From: Acidimicrobiaceae bacterium
GTDB lineage: Bacteria > Actinomycetota > Acidimicrobiia > Acidimicrobiales > Aldehydirespiratoraceae
DNA: 64,000 nt
NCBI GenBank assembly: GCA_026708645.1
Contig: JAPOUM010000025.1
Coordinates: forward strand, 45,475 to 109,474
Direction of reading: 5' to 3'
Shown here one piece after another: positions 16,482 through 25,198 of the stretch. The translations under genes and the position numbers were made by a program. Position 1 is the first letter of the stretch. Every line of letters starts with the position of its first letter. The notes beneath the pieces were generated by a model. That model was not told the origin of the DNA, made no database searches, and saw only the letters and a list, made by a program, of their open reading frames with translations.

Positions 16482-16633
16482 GGCTGAGCCGTTAGGCGAG
16501 GCCGTGGCCTGAGCGGCCCGTGAGCGCAGCGAACGTGAGCGGGAGTGGCACAGCTGCCGCGTGATGGGTTGGCGCGTGTGCCGCCGCCAGCGCCTGAGGC
16601 TGAGCCGTTCGGCGAGGCCGTGGCCTGAGCGGC
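16464..16633. repeat. 54-bp duplication of the WhiB gene end
   Basis: A 54-bp unit at 16464-16517, which includes the last WhiB codons and the stop, is repeated at 16580-16633 with one mismatch. The spacing is 116 bp. The second copy lies just before tatA. Confidence 0.85.
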
Positions 16634-16677
16634 GGCCGGTATGCGTTTGCTGACAGATCGCGTTACACTGTGCGGCG

Positions 16678-16923
16678 ATGCCTAACATCGGTGCGCCTGA
16701 ACTACTGATCATCCTCGTGCTCGTTCTGCTGGTGTTCGGCGGAGCGAAGCTTCCCAAGCTCGCTCGTTCGCTGGGTCAAGCTCAACGCGAGTTCAAAGAC
16801 GGCCTGTCCGATTCCGCCGAAGAAGGCGACTCATCGTCTGACGGCGGTTCTTCCAAGGCCGGCGGCGAAGCCGGCGGCGAAGCCCCGGGTGGAGCAGCTG
16901 CGGACAAGAACGGCGCCGCCTGA
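16678..16923 (+). CDS. tatA: Sec-independent translocase protein TatA
   Basis: ATG 16678, 81 aa. Short N-terminus, one membrane helix ([20 protein letters not shown]), the conserved FG hinge, then the amphipathic helix [16 protein letters not shown] and a Gly/Ser/acidic tail. This is the standard TatA/E layout. It forms the protein-conducting part of the twin-arginine system in the cytoplasmic membrane. No tatB or tatC is nearby, which is common in actinobacteria. Confidence 0.95.
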   Translation: MPNIGAPELLIILVLVLLVFGGAKLPKLARSLGQAQREFKDGLSDSAEEGDSSSDGGSSKAGGEAGGEAPGGAAADKNGAA

Positions 16924-16954
16924 GGGCCCAGCCCGACAGCGGAGACCGACTCTG

Positions 16955-17269
16955 ATGACCCTCGCCTCTGGTGCCGGCGCCGGCATCGAACCCGTTGACG
17001 AGTCACCCGTCGGCCAAGCCAAGATCACTTATCTCGGTCCGGTCGCGCCGCACTGGGAGATCCGGGCGGTGTTCGGCGAGGTTGATTTCATGAACGCCTT
17101 CCAAGATCGCGTCCAGGCGCGGCTGCTGCTGCTGCCTCCCCACGACCCGCAGTTCCGTCGCAATCGCGAGCGGGTCAACCGTGACGCCGAACGCGAGCGC
17201 ATCATCGTGGACTGGGATCTCGGGTATCCAGAGGAAGAAGATGAGTATTTCGACCGGGAGCGACGCTAA
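16955..17269 (+). CDS. conserved hypothetical protein upstream of ppk1 (104 aa)
   Basis: ATG 16955 is chosen; upstream codons in this frame overlap tatA. The product is soluble, with KITYLGPVAPHWEIRAVFGE then VDFMNAFQDRVQARLLLLPP and an acidic end with EEEDEYFDRERR. No domain is recognised. It lies between tatA and ppk1 on the same strand with short gaps. There is no sign of membrane insertion, Cys clusters or a nucleotide-binding loop. Confidence 0.7.
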   Translation: MTLASGAGAGIEPVDESPVGQAKITYLGPVAPHWEIRAVFGEVDFMNAFQDRVQARLLLLPPHDPQFRRNRERVNRDAERERIIVDWDLGYPEEEDEYFDRERR

Positions 17270-17350
17270 ACGCAGCTTGAGGGCCGCCCGCCGCGGCTCG
17301 TCACAGTCGGGCCTGCGCCCGCGACTCGGCCGCCTCGGCTGCCTGGGACG

Positions 17351-19510
17351 ATGATGCAAGTCGGGGGATGGTCCGAGCCTCTCACCGACTACTTCAGCCG
17401 CGAGATCTCGTGGCTGGCATTCAACGCACGAGTGCTGAGCCTCGCCGACGACCCCGAAGTTCCTTTGCTGGAGCAGGTCCGCTACCTGAGCATTTTCGCC
17501 TCTAATCTCGACGAGTTCTTCCAGGTGAGGGTCTCGGGTCTAGCAGACCGGGTGGCCGCCGAGATCACCGAGCGCACCCTGGACGGGCACACGCCCGCCG
17601 AGCAGCTCGACGAGGTTCGCAGCATCGTCGCGGAGCTGTGCCGCAAGCAGCAGTCGCTTTATTTGGAGAAGATCAAGCCGGCGCTGGCGGACGAAGGGAT
17701 ACAGCTGCTGGCCCTCGACGAGGTCGATGCGGGCGAGCGCGAGCAGCTGCGCCGACGCTTCGAGGAGAGGGTATTCCCGGTGCTCACCCCGCTGGCGGTG
17801 GATCCCGGTCATCCCTTCCCGTTCATCTCTGATCTGTCGTTGAATCTGGCCGTGGGTTTGCGCGAGCCGGGCGGCGCGGAGCTGCGTTTCGCCCGGGTCA
17901 AGGTTCCCGACACTCTGGGCCGTTGGGTTCCCACCGGCGCCCGATCCAACCGTTTCGTGGCTCTCGAAGACCTGATCGCGGCTCATCTCGGGATGCTGTT
18001 CCCGGGCATGGAGTTGCTGGAGCATCATGCGTTCCGTGTGACCCGCAACGCCGACCTCACCCTCAACGACGAAGACGCCGACGATCTGCTGATAGCGGTG
18101 GAGATGGAACTGAGGCGCAGACGCTTCCAGTGGGCGGTGCGTCTGGAGGTGGCCGAATCGATCTCCCAGGAGATGCTCGACCTGCTGATCCGCGAACTCA
18201 ACCTGATGCCCGACGCGGTCATGCGGGTGCGAGGCCCGATCGACCTGACCGGCCTGAACGAGATCGCGGGACTGTCGCGGCCCGAGCTGCAATGGCCGCA
18301 CTGGTCTGGCATCACCGAACCCGAACTGGTGACCGAGGACAGCCCGCCGGACTTCTTCAAGGTGCTGCGCGGCGGCGACCTGCTGGTGCATCACCCGTAT
18401 TCGTCGTTCAGCCGCTCGGTGGGCGAGCTGATCCATCGAGCTTCGACGGATCCGGCGGTGCTCGCCATCAAGCTCACGTTGTATCGCACTTCCGGCGACA
18501 GCCCGATCATCGACGCTCTGGTGGCCGCCGCCGAGAACGGCAAGCAGGTGGCTGCGCTGGTGGAGCTGAAGGCTCGCTTCGACGAAGAGCGCAACATCAG
18601 CTGGGCGAAACGCTTGGAGCAGGCCGGCGCGCATGTTGCCTATGGACTGGTCGGTTTGAAGATTCATGCCAAGATCGCCATGATCGTGCGCGAAGAACCC
18701 GAAGGAATCCGCCGCTACTGCCATGTCGGCACGGGCAATTACAACCACCGCACAGCCCGCCTCTACGAAGACTTCGGGCTGCTCACAGCCGACCCCGGGA
18801 TCGGCGCCGACGTCGCCGGACTGTTCAATCGTCTCACCGGCTACGGGCGCCGCCTCGAGCACACGCATCTCATCACTGCGCCCGAACAGCTCCGATCGAG
18901 ACTCAGCCGGCTGATCAGTCAAGAAATGCAGGCACCGGAGGGTCGCATCGTCATAAAGCTGAACTCGCTGGCTGACGGCCCGCTGATCGAGCAGTTCTAC
19001 GCCGCTTCCCGCGCCGGCGTGCAGATCGATCTGATAGTACGGGGTTTGTGCAGCCTGCGTCCCGGCTTGGAGGGCCTGTCGGAGAACATTCGGGTGCGCT
19101 CCATAGTGGGTCGCTTCCTCGAGCATTCGCGCGTCTACCACTTCGCCAACGCCGACGGTCCCGGCCGGCCCGCCACCTACATCGGCTCGGCGGATCTGCT
19201 GGCACGCAACCTGGACCGCAGAGTCGAGACGCTGGTGCGCGTGACTGATCCCAGGCTGGTCGAGCGGTTGATGGAAGCAGTCGAGGTTTCTCTCAGTGAT
19301 GAGCGCCTGGCTTGGACTCTGGACTCTCAAGGCGTCTGGACCCGCTGCCGGCCGAGAGCCGTCGCCGCCGCCGGAGGAAACGGGACTGCTGTCGGCGAAG
19401 CCAACGCCAACGCCGACGGTGATCGCGCCGACGACGAGGCGGACGCCCATGTGAGGCTGCAGCAGCTCGCCTTGAGCAGGGCACGCGCACCGCAGCGGGC
19501 TGCGCCCTGA
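17351..19510 (+). CDS. ppk1: polyphosphate kinase 1
   Basis: 719 aa from ATG 17351 (ATG 17354 equally possible), close to the usual 690-740 aa. The N-domain opens YFSREISWLAFNARVLSLA; the head region has FASNLDEFFQVRVSGL. The catalytic PLD-like halves carry KIHAKIAMIVRE and YCHVGTGNYNHRTARLYEDF, whose His is the autophosphorylated residue by family analogy, and then the second-half pattern NSLADGPLIEQFYAAS. It transfers the ATP gamma-phosphate reversibly to inorganic polyphosphate. The extra C-terminal tail of about 45 aa is Ala/Asp rich and probably disordered. Confidence 0.95.
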   Translation: MMQVGGWSEPLTDYFSREISWLAFNARVLSLADDPEVPLLEQVRYLSIFASNLDEFFQVRVSGLADRVAAEITERTLDGHTPAEQLDEVRSIVAELCRKQQSLYLEKIKPALADEGIQLLALDEVDAGEREQLRRRFEERVFPVLTPLAVDPGHPFPFISDLSLNLAVGLREPGGAELRFARVKVPDTLGRWVPTGARSNRFVALEDLIAAHLGMLFPGMELLEHHAFRVTRNADLTLNDEDADDLLIAVEMELRRRRFQWAVRLEVAESISQEMLDLLIRELNLMPDAVMRVRGPIDLTGLNEIAGLSRPELQWPHWSGITEPELVTEDSPPDFFKVLRGGDLLVHHPYSSFSRSVGELIHRASTDPAVLAIKLTLYRTSGDSPIIDALVAAAENGKQVAALVELKARFDEERNISWAKRLEQAGAHVAYGLVGLKIHAKIAMIVREEPEGIRRYCHVGTGNYNHRTARLYEDFGLLTADPGIGADVAGLFNRLTGYGRRLEHTHLITAPEQLRSRLSRLISQEMQAPEGRIVIKLNSLADGPLIEQFYAASRAGVQIDLIVRGLCSLRPGLEGLSENIRVRSIVGRFLEHSRVYHFANADGPGRPATYIGSADLLARNLDRRVETLVRVTDPRLVERLMEAVEVSLSDERLAWTLDSQGVWTRCRPRAVAAAGGNGTAVGEANANADGDRADDEADAHVRLQQLALSRARAPQRAAP

Positions 19511-19520
19511 AGGCAGCAGA

Positions 19521-20789
19521 GTGTTCAGTCCGTTTCAGCGCTTAGCCCGAGTCCACGCCGCTGCCACGGCCACCGACGCGGTGATAGCGGTGGCGCTCGC
19601 CGGGTCGATCTTCTTTTCGATCAGCCCCGACGCGGCCCGCAACCGCATCGCTCTCTATCTTGCTTTGACGGTCGCGCCGTTCGCGGTGGTCACGCCGCTG
19701 ATCGGTCCGGTCATTGACAGGATGGCGGGCGGGCGCCGGGCCATGATCCTGGTCACCAACGTCGGGCGCTTCGTGGTTGCTCTGTTGATGATCCGACATC
19801 TCGACACTTACTGGCTCTTCCCTGAAGCTTTCGCCTTGCTGGTGTTTCAGAAGTCTTACGCCGTGGCCAAGAGCGCGGTCGTGCCGCGTTATGTCACCTC
19901 CAAGATCAACCTGGTGCAAGCCAACAGCCGTCTGGCGCTGATCGCTGCCGTGATGAGCCTCGTCGGCGCCGGTTGCGGTGCGATCCTGGCCTTTGTCGGC
20001 AGTCCCGGTGCGGCTGCGGGCGCGGCCTCGGTCGGGTATCTGGTCGCCGCGCTGATGACGTTCCAGCTGCCGAAGGTGCCGGTTGCGGCGCAGCGGCCCA
20101 GCGTCGAGGAACGCAACGAGTTGCGTGCCGCCACGATCCTGTCCTCAGCGTGGGTGATGGCGGGGATGCGGGGCGCGGTGGGGTTCGTGACGTTCCTGCT
20201 GGCCTTCGAGTTGCGAGGCGGCGAGGAAGGCCTCGACGTGAACGCCGACGGCGCTGCACTGGGCGGAGCTGTGGCTGCCGAGCGCGGCATCGACATCGTC
20301 GGCGACCCGAGCGCCCCTGTCTGGCATTACGCCGTGGTGGTCGCCGCGGCGGGTTTGGCCGCGTTCGGGGGAGTGCAGGCGGCGCCGTTGCTGAGACGCC
20401 GCCTGATCGAGGAAATAATCCTGCTCGGCTCGCTGGCCGTGCTGTTGTCGACGGCGTTGCTGGGGGCGGTCTCGGGTGGGTTGACAGGCATGATGGTGCT
20501 GTCAGGCGGCGTGGCGATATCTGCCGCCGTCGGCAAGCTGGCATTCGATTCGCTGGTGCAGAGAGACGCCCCCGACGCCAACCACGGACGATCGTTCTCG
20601 CGTTTTGAGGCTCGCTTTCAGATCGCCTGGGTGGTGGGCGCCTTCGTTCCGGTGATCCTGCCGATCCCGGCCCGTCTGGGTTCGGTGCTGGTGGCGCTGG
20701 GGATGGCGTCGGCGCTGCTGTCGTTCGTGGTCAGCCGTCGTCGCACCGCCACCGCCGAAGGCGGCCCCGCATCGCCTGCCAGCCCCTAG
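19521..20789 (+). CDS. MFS-type multi-pass membrane protein
   Basis: GTG 19521 lies 10 bases after ppk1; 422 aa. There are about 10-12 hydrophobic segments. The first half includes ATATDAVIAVALAGSIFFSI and VAPFAVVTPLIGPVIDRMAG, whose DRMAGGRR loop is the MFS inter-helix 2-3 motif. The second half has KLAFDSLVQRDAPDANHGRS and FARFEARFQIAW-like text (FSRFEARFQIAWVVGAFVPV), typical of a small actinobacterial permease group often next to ppk1. The substrate is unknown. The tight spacing suggests co-transcription with ppk1. Confidence 0.82.
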   Translation: MFSPFQRLARVHAAATATDAVIAVALAGSIFFSISPDAARNRIALYLALTVAPFAVVTPLIGPVIDRMAGGRRAMILVTNVGRFVVALLMIRHLDTYWLFPEAFALLVFQKSYAVAKSAVVPRYVTSKINLVQANSRLALIAAVMSLVGAGCGAILAFVGSPGAAAGAASVGYLVAALMTFQLPKVPVAAQRPSVEERNELRAATILSSAWVMAGMRGAVGFVTFLLAFELRGGEEGLDVNADGAALGGAVAAERGIDIVGDPSAPVWHYAVVVAAAGLAAFGGVQAAPLLRRRLIEEIILLGSLAVLLSTALLGAVSGGLTGMMVLSGGVAISAAVGKLAFDSLVQRDAPDANHGRSFSRFEARFQIAWVVGAFVPVILPIPARLGSVLVALGMASALLSFVVSRRRTATAEGGPASPASP

Positions 20790-20849
20790 ATTCGCCGGCC
20801 CCTGGATCTGCCGGCCTCTAGATTCGCCGGCCCCTGGATCTGCCGGAGC
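20786..20849. repeat. 32-bp tandem duplication across the MFS gene stop
   Basis: The unit beginning CTAGATTCGCCGGCCCCTGG starts at 20786 and again at 20818, with 30 of 32 bases identical. The TAG stop codon (20787-20789) is inside the first unit. Confidence 0.85.
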
Positions 20850-20855
20850 GCTCTC

Positions 20856-22184
20856 TCAGCGAGGCAGATCAATGCGAGCCAGCCACAACCCGGGCGCGTC
20901 CACCTCGGCGGGCGTGGGCAGGTTGTTGCGATCACTGAACAAGCGCCGCAGTTCGTCGCCGCCGGCGCGCTCGGCCACACCCGCGGCGAAGGCTGCGCCG
21001 CGTTCGTACTGGGCTTGGTCGAGTTCCAAGCCCAGCAGGCGCTCCACGAAACTGTGCGAAGCGGCCACTTCGGTGCGGTGGCGCCGCAGGGCCTCCGACA
21101 GCCGGCTGTGGGCGCCGATCAGTTCGGCGCCCATGCGGTCCATGGTGTGGTCGACGTAGCCGCCGACGGCTGCCAGCAGAGCAGTCAACTGAGCCACCAA
21201 GTCATTCTGGGCCGGCGAGCGCGTCGCCCCAAGGAACGCTTCGGGGCTCGCCAGCTGGGACTGCAAGTCGGCGAAGGCTTCCGGCCCTTCTTGCAGCGGA
21301 TCGAAATCACCGAGCAGCTCCTTGAAACGATCTGGGTTGATCTCGAAGCTGGAGGCATGGCGCAGCAGCATCTCGTTGACCGCCTCGCGCACGTGAGCCA
21401 CCCCGAAAACCGCGCAATAGAGCGCCTCGTGCAGGCAGACCCACATCCGCAGGTCGTCTGAGTCCAGGGACCACTGCTTGCCGAAGGAGTCGACGTTGGG
21501 CAGCGCCACCAGCATCGGTTTGTTGGCCGGCCGCGGCACGGGCAGCGCGTAACCGCCGAGGGCGGACTGGGCCAGCTGGCCCACCATGGCGCCGGTGCCG
21601 ACCGTCAGCAGAGCTGGCGCCGCCATCTTGGTGACGGCGGCCAGCATGGCCGACACAGGGTCTTCAGGCTCGTCCGCGGGGTCAGCGGCAGTTTTGGACA
21701 GCGACGACGACAGCGCTGCGAACAGGTCGCTGTAGTCGCTGACGGTGCGGTCGGCCCAGCCGGTGCGGTTCACCACCTCCACCCGCAGCGAGGCGTCGCG
21801 TGAGGGTTGCAGTCCTGTGGCGTCCGTCACTCGCAGCTCGGCCACGCGCACCAGCTGTTCTATGGCTATGCGCTCGGCGGGGTCGATGTTCTGCTCGAGT
21901 TCACCGCCTGAGGCCACGGCCCGGGCGAAGCCGCGGGCGCCGCCGTCCGCAGTCGCCCCCTGCTGCAATATCTGCATCAAGCCCCCGAAAAGCGGGAGAT
22001 CCTCCATGCCCTCGAAGAGCGACCGGGCGCCTGACCGGCTGTCGTCGCGGTCGTCGCGGCTCAGCGCATCCTCGAGATCCCCCAGATCCCCGAAGCCTTC
22101 CAGGTCTTTGAGGCTCTCGAAAGGATCGTCGCTCCCCTCCGAGGGTTCTTCATCCGGGCCGGCTGTTGGCGGATCACCGCTCAT
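20856..22184 (-). CDS. DUF2342 (COG5282) zinc-metalloprotease-like protein, altered HExxH
   Basis: ATG 22184, 442 aa. Acidic disordered N-terminus (1-60), then a helical body. The region corresponding to the zinc site reads WVCLHEALYCAVFGVAHVRE: His252-Glu253 are kept, but the second His is Tyr256 (HEALY instead of HExxH). Later landmarks agree with the family: VGGYVDHTMDRMG and SFVERLLGLELDQAQYERGA. These proteins are sometimes labelled F420-biosynthesis-associated, and their function is unproven. In mycobacteria the gene sits close to the PDZ/S16 protease and UPF0182 genes; here they are 4.3 kb apart. The altered motif suggests lost or changed metal chemistry. Confidence 0.85.
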   Translation of the reverse strand: MSGDPPTAGPDEEPSEGSDDPFESLKDLEGFGDLGDLEDALSRDDRDDSRSGARSLFEGMEDLPLFGGLMQILQQGATADGGARGFARAVASGGELEQNIDPAERIAIEQLVRVAELRVTDATGLQPSRDASLRVEVVNRTGWADRTVSDYSDLFAALSSSLSKTAADPADEPEDPVSAMLAAVTKMAAPALLTVGTGAMVGQLAQSALGGYALPVPRPANKPMLVALPNVDSFGKQWSLDSDDLRMWVCLHEALYCAVFGVAHVREAVNEMLLRHASSFEINPDRFKELLGDFDPLQEGPEAFADLQSQLASPEAFLGATRSPAQNDLVAQLTALLAAVGGYVDHTMDRMGAELIGAHSRLSEALRRHRTEVAASHSFVERLLGLELDQAQYERGAAFAAGVAERAGGDELRRLFSDRNNLPTPAEVDAPGLWLARIDLPR

Positions 22185-22272
22185 GCGGGCATGGTATGGG
22201 AATGCAACAGCGATTGTGGGGTGAAGCTCCCGAGCAGCGCCCCCCGACCGGCGAGCCTCGGCAGCGGCGGCC

Positions 22273-23340
22273 ATGACCACAGTGGTCGTCACGGGCGCGC
22301 AAGGCGCCGTGGGGCGCAGGGTCGTGGAGCAGCTGGCCCGGCACAAACAGGAGGTGTCGGTCGTGGCCGTCGACAAGGCCGCTCCCCCGGTGAGCCTCGC
22401 CCCGCAGCCGCCGTCGGTCGCCTTCAAGCAGGCCGACCTGGCCGACGCCGATCTGGCGGCGCTGTTCAGCGGCGCCGACTCGGTGGTGCATCTCGCTTCG
22501 ACCGTGACCGCCGGCACCCTCAGCGCCGCAGAAGTGGAACTGGAGGCAGCCTTGTTGCAGCGTGTGCTGGATGCGCTGGCGTCAGCCGGCGTCGGCCATC
22601 TCGTGGTGATGTCCTCCGCGATGGTCTACGGCGCCTGGAAGGGCAACCCGGTGCCGCTCACCGAGGACGCCCCGGTTCGAACCAACCCCGATTTCGATTG
22701 GGGGCTGCAGCGTCACCGGCTCGAGCGGATGGCCAAGCAGTGGGGGCAGGCGCCCGGGCGTTCGGCCACCATACTGCGTCCCTGCGCGGTCGTGGCCGAA
22801 GACTGGCTCGGCCATCTCGCCAACACGCTGCGCGCCGTTCGCTCGGGGGTGGCGGCCGACGGCGACCCGCCGATGCAGTATCTGCATGCCGATGATCTGG
22901 CTGCGGCGGTGGTCGTCACAGTCGAAGCCGGCTACGACGGAATACTCAACGTGGCGCCCGACGGCTGGATCCCTCCCGACACGCTGGCCCAACTCGAAGG
23001 CCCGCGACCGCGGCTGCGGGCGCCTTCGTATCTGGTGCGGATCCTGAGCGCCTTGCGTTGGCGCTACGGGCTGGCGCCGACACCGCCGGGAGTGGTGCCG
23101 TACACGATGCATTCCTGGGTGGTGGCCAACGACCGGCTGCGGGCGCTGGGCTGGGCGCCAGCTCACAGCAACGAAGAAGCGTGGGTGGCGTCGCATGGGC
23201 CCAACCCGCTTGAGGCGTTGCCTCCTCGCCGCCGCCAAGAGTTGCTGCTGGCGTTGGCGTCGCTGCTGGCGGTCGGCGCCGTGTCCGCAGCCGTCGTCGG
23301 CGTGCTGGTCCTGCGCCGCCGGCGCCGCGCTAGCGTATGA
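22273..23340 (+). CDS. NAD-dependent epimerase/dehydratase family protein with C-terminal membrane anchor
   Basis: ATG 22273, 355 aa. The Rossmann motif VVVTGAQGAVGRRVVEQLAR binds NAD(P). A family-like LVVMSSAMVYGAW follows. The YxxxK catalytic pair is not preserved: the region reads DFDWGLQRHRLERMA, so classic epimerase chemistry is doubtful. A C-terminal hydrophobic helix (LLLALASLLAVGAVSAAVVG) followed by RRRRR suggests membrane tethering. It is the first gene of an overlapping set: its TGA overlaps the moaE-like start by 4 bp. It is divergent from the DUF2342 gene. Confidence 0.82.
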   Translation: MTTVVVTGAQGAVGRRVVEQLARHKQEVSVVAVDKAAPPVSLAPQPPSVAFKQADLADADLAALFSGADSVVHLASTVTAGTLSAAEVELEAALLQRVLDALASAGVGHLVVMSSAMVYGAWKGNPVPLTEDAPVRTNPDFDWGLQRHRLERMAKQWGQAPGRSATILRPCAVVAEDWLGHLANTLRAVRSGVAADGDPPMQYLHADDLAAAVVVTVEAGYDGILNVAPDGWIPPDTLAQLEGPRPRLRAPSYLVRILSALRWRYGLAPTPPGVVPYTMHSWVVANDRLRALGWAPAHSNEEAWVASHGPNPLEALPPRRRQELLLALASLLAVGAVSAAVVGVLVLRRRRRASV

Positions 23341-23855
23341 CAGTGCTGACACCGCCTGAAATCGGTGATACCTGGCTCGGTTTGTCTCCTGATCCTTTGC
23401 CTTCGTCGCTGGTCGCGAAGTGGGTGGTTGTCGCCGGCTGCGGCGCAGTCGTGCAGTTCAGCGGAACCGCGCGCGACCATTCCGAGGACCGGCCGGGGGT
23501 GCATCTGCTCAGCTATGAGGCCTACGAGGATCAAGTTGTGCCCCGTCTGGCGGCGATCGTCGCGAAGATGCGCGCCCGCTGGCCCGACCTGGGCCGCGTG
23601 GCCATGCTGCACCGGGTGGGAGAGGTAGCCGTCGGCGATCCCGCGGTGGAGGTGGCCGTTTCCTCGCCGCACCGCGCCGCCGCTTTCGAAGCCGCGCGCT
23701 TCGGCATCGACACGCTCAAAGCCACTGTGCCGATCTGGAAGCATGAGAGCTGGCAAGGCGGTGCCAGCTGGGGCCTGGAAGCCCAGCACATCGTCGAAGT
23801 GGGCGCCGAGACCGAGACGGCTCTCGCCTCCGCTGTCGCCGTGACCAGCCGATGA
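23337..23855 (+). CDS. moaE: molybdopterin synthase catalytic subunit MoaE-like
   Basis: ATG 23337 overlaps the previous stop (ATGA); 172 aa. Family blocks in order: GAVVQFSGTARDHSEDRPGV, LSYEAYEDQVVPRL, RVAMLHRVGEVAVGD, SSPHRAAAFEA, and IDTLKATVPIWKHES with the active-site Lys pair. MoaE with MoaD puts two sulfurs on precursor Z to make molybdopterin. No moaD, moaA or moaC is present in the window. A short N-terminal extension (about 25 aa) is unusual. It ends in an ATGA overlap with the next gene. Confidence 0.92.
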   Translation: MTVLTPPEIGDTWLGLSPDPLPSSLVAKWVVVAGCGAVVQFSGTARDHSEDRPGVHLLSYEAYEDQVVPRLAAIVAKMRARWPDLGRVAMLHRVGEVAVGDPAVEVAVSSPHRAAAFEAARFGIDTLKATVPIWKHESWQGGASWGLEAQHIVEVGAETETALASAVAVTSR

Positions 23856-24190
23856 GGGGCTCGGTGCTGCTCGTGGCGGCTTCGCTGGGTTTCGCCGTGA
23901 TCCTGTCGACGCTGTTCTGGATGGCGCGCAAGGTCACCTGGCGCCGTTCCGTCTCGCCTCTGCGCCGGCTGCAGTCGCTGTCGGAGACCCGCGAACGCTC
24001 GGGCCCTTCCAGCGGAGTCTCCATAGTCGATTCGATGGCGCCCGACTTGAACGGCTCGGCGCAGAACCTCTCGAACGGCGCTGCCGACCGGTTCGGCGGC
24101 GCCCCCGAGAGCCCGCACGTCGAACGACCGCGCCAGCCCGACAGCACTATGGAAGCCTCAGCGGACGCGCCCGTCGCCACGGAGCGCTGA
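23852..24190 (+). CDS. small single-pass membrane protein (112 aa)
   Basis: ATG 23852 overlaps the moaE stop by 4 bp. One N-terminal hydrophobic helix (VLLVAASLGFAVILSTLFWM) is followed by a basic stretch (RKVTWRR) and a long polar, probably disordered tail. No family is recognised. It lies between moaE and an MreB-like gene, 3 bases from the latter, so it may be a membrane partner of that actin-like protein. That is inference from spacing only. Confidence 0.68.
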   Translation: MRGSVLLVAASLGFAVILSTLFWMARKVTWRRSVSPLRRLQSLSETRERSGPSSGVSIVDSMAPDLNGSAQNLSNGAADRFGGAPESPHVERPRQPDSTMEASADAPVATER

Positions 24191-24193
24191 GCT

Positions 24194-25198
24194 GTGCCTC
24201 GTGACCTGGCCATAGACCTGGGCACGGCCAACACTCTGGTCTACGCCCGCGGCCGCGGCGTGGTGCTCAACGAGCCGTCGGTGGTGGCCATCAACACCTC
24301 CACCAACGAGTTGCTGGCGGTGGGCCAGAAAGCCAGACGGATGCTGGGGCGCACGCCCGCCAACATCGTCGCTCGACGGCCTTTGCGCATGGGGGCCATC
24401 ACCGACTTCGAGGTCACCCAGGACATGATTCGGATACTGCTGCGCCAAGTGGGCGTCAACAAGATCAACCGGGCTCGTGTCGTGGTGTGCGTGCCCTCGG
24501 CGATCACGCCGGTGGAGCGTCGCGCCGTGATGGAGGCCGCTCGCAGGGCGGGCGCCACCGAAGTCCGGCTGATGGATCAGCCTGTGGCAGCGGCGATAGG
24601 GGTGGGCCTGCCGATCGACGAGCCGGTCGGGTCGATGGTGATCGACATCGGCGGCGGCACCACCCAGACCGCCCTGCTCAGCCTGGGCGGGGTCGTGGCC
24701 CTCGAAGCGGTGAGGGTGGGCTCTTTCGACATCGACGACTCGATCCAAACCCACATGCGCCGCGAGTACGGGATGGCCGTGGGCGAGCCGACGGCCGAGC
24801 ACACCAAGATCCTGGTCGGTTCGGCCGCGCCGACGCCCAATGAGACCGCCGCTGAGATCCGCGGACGCGAGCTGATGTCGGGCATGCCCAAGACGGCTGT
24901 GGTGACCCCCGAAGAGATTCGTCACGCCATCGACGAGCCCGTGTCCGCCATGGTCGACTCGGTGTTGAGCTGCCTGTCGCAGTCGCCTCCCGAACTGGCT
25001 CTGGATCTCATCGCCCGCGGCGTCTATCTGGTCGGCGGCGGGGGTTTGCTCAAGGGAATGGACCTACGCCTGTCCGAGGCGACTTCGCTGCAGGTGAAAC
25101 GAGTCGAAGCACCCTTGGAGACGGTCGTGCAGGGCGCGGGACGCTGCCTGGAGCAGCTGGGGATGGACTTCTCGATCTTCCAGGAAGAGTTCGGCTAA
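24194..25198 (+). CDS. mreB: MreB/Mbl-family actin-like protein
   Basis: GTG 24194, 334 aa. Actin-fold ATP site: phosphate 1 DLAIDLGTANTLVYARGRG, connect 1 around VVVCVPSAITPVERRAV, phosphate 2 VIDIGGGTTQTALLSLGG, adenosine motif GVYLVGGGGLLKGMD. The length matches MreB (about 340 aa). It would form filaments under the membrane to direct wall growth. The usual mreC, mreD and rodA neighbours are absent; it is in an operon-like row with an epimerase-like protein, MoaE and a small membrane protein. Confidence 0.92.
   Translation: MPRDLAIDLGTANTLVYARGRGVVLNEPSVVAINTSTNELLAVGQKARRMLGRTPANIVARRPLRMGAITDFEVTQDMIRILLRQVGVNKINRARVVVCVPSAITPVERRAVMEAARRAGATEVRLMDQPVAAAIGVGLPIDEPVGSMVIDIGGGTTQTALLSLGGVVALEAVRVGSFDIDDSIQTHMRREYGMAVGEPTAEHTKILVGSAAPTPNETAAEIRGRELMSGMPKTAVVTPEEIRHAIDEPVSAMVDSVLSCLSQSPPELALDLIARGVYLVGGGGLLKGMDLRLSEATSLQVKRVEAPLETVVQGAGRCLEQLGMDFSIFQEEFG

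Noticed and set aside
17540..19450. Minus-strand open frame (636 codons) opposite ppk1
   Set aside because: It mirrors the codon structure of ppk1 and has no recognisable domain.
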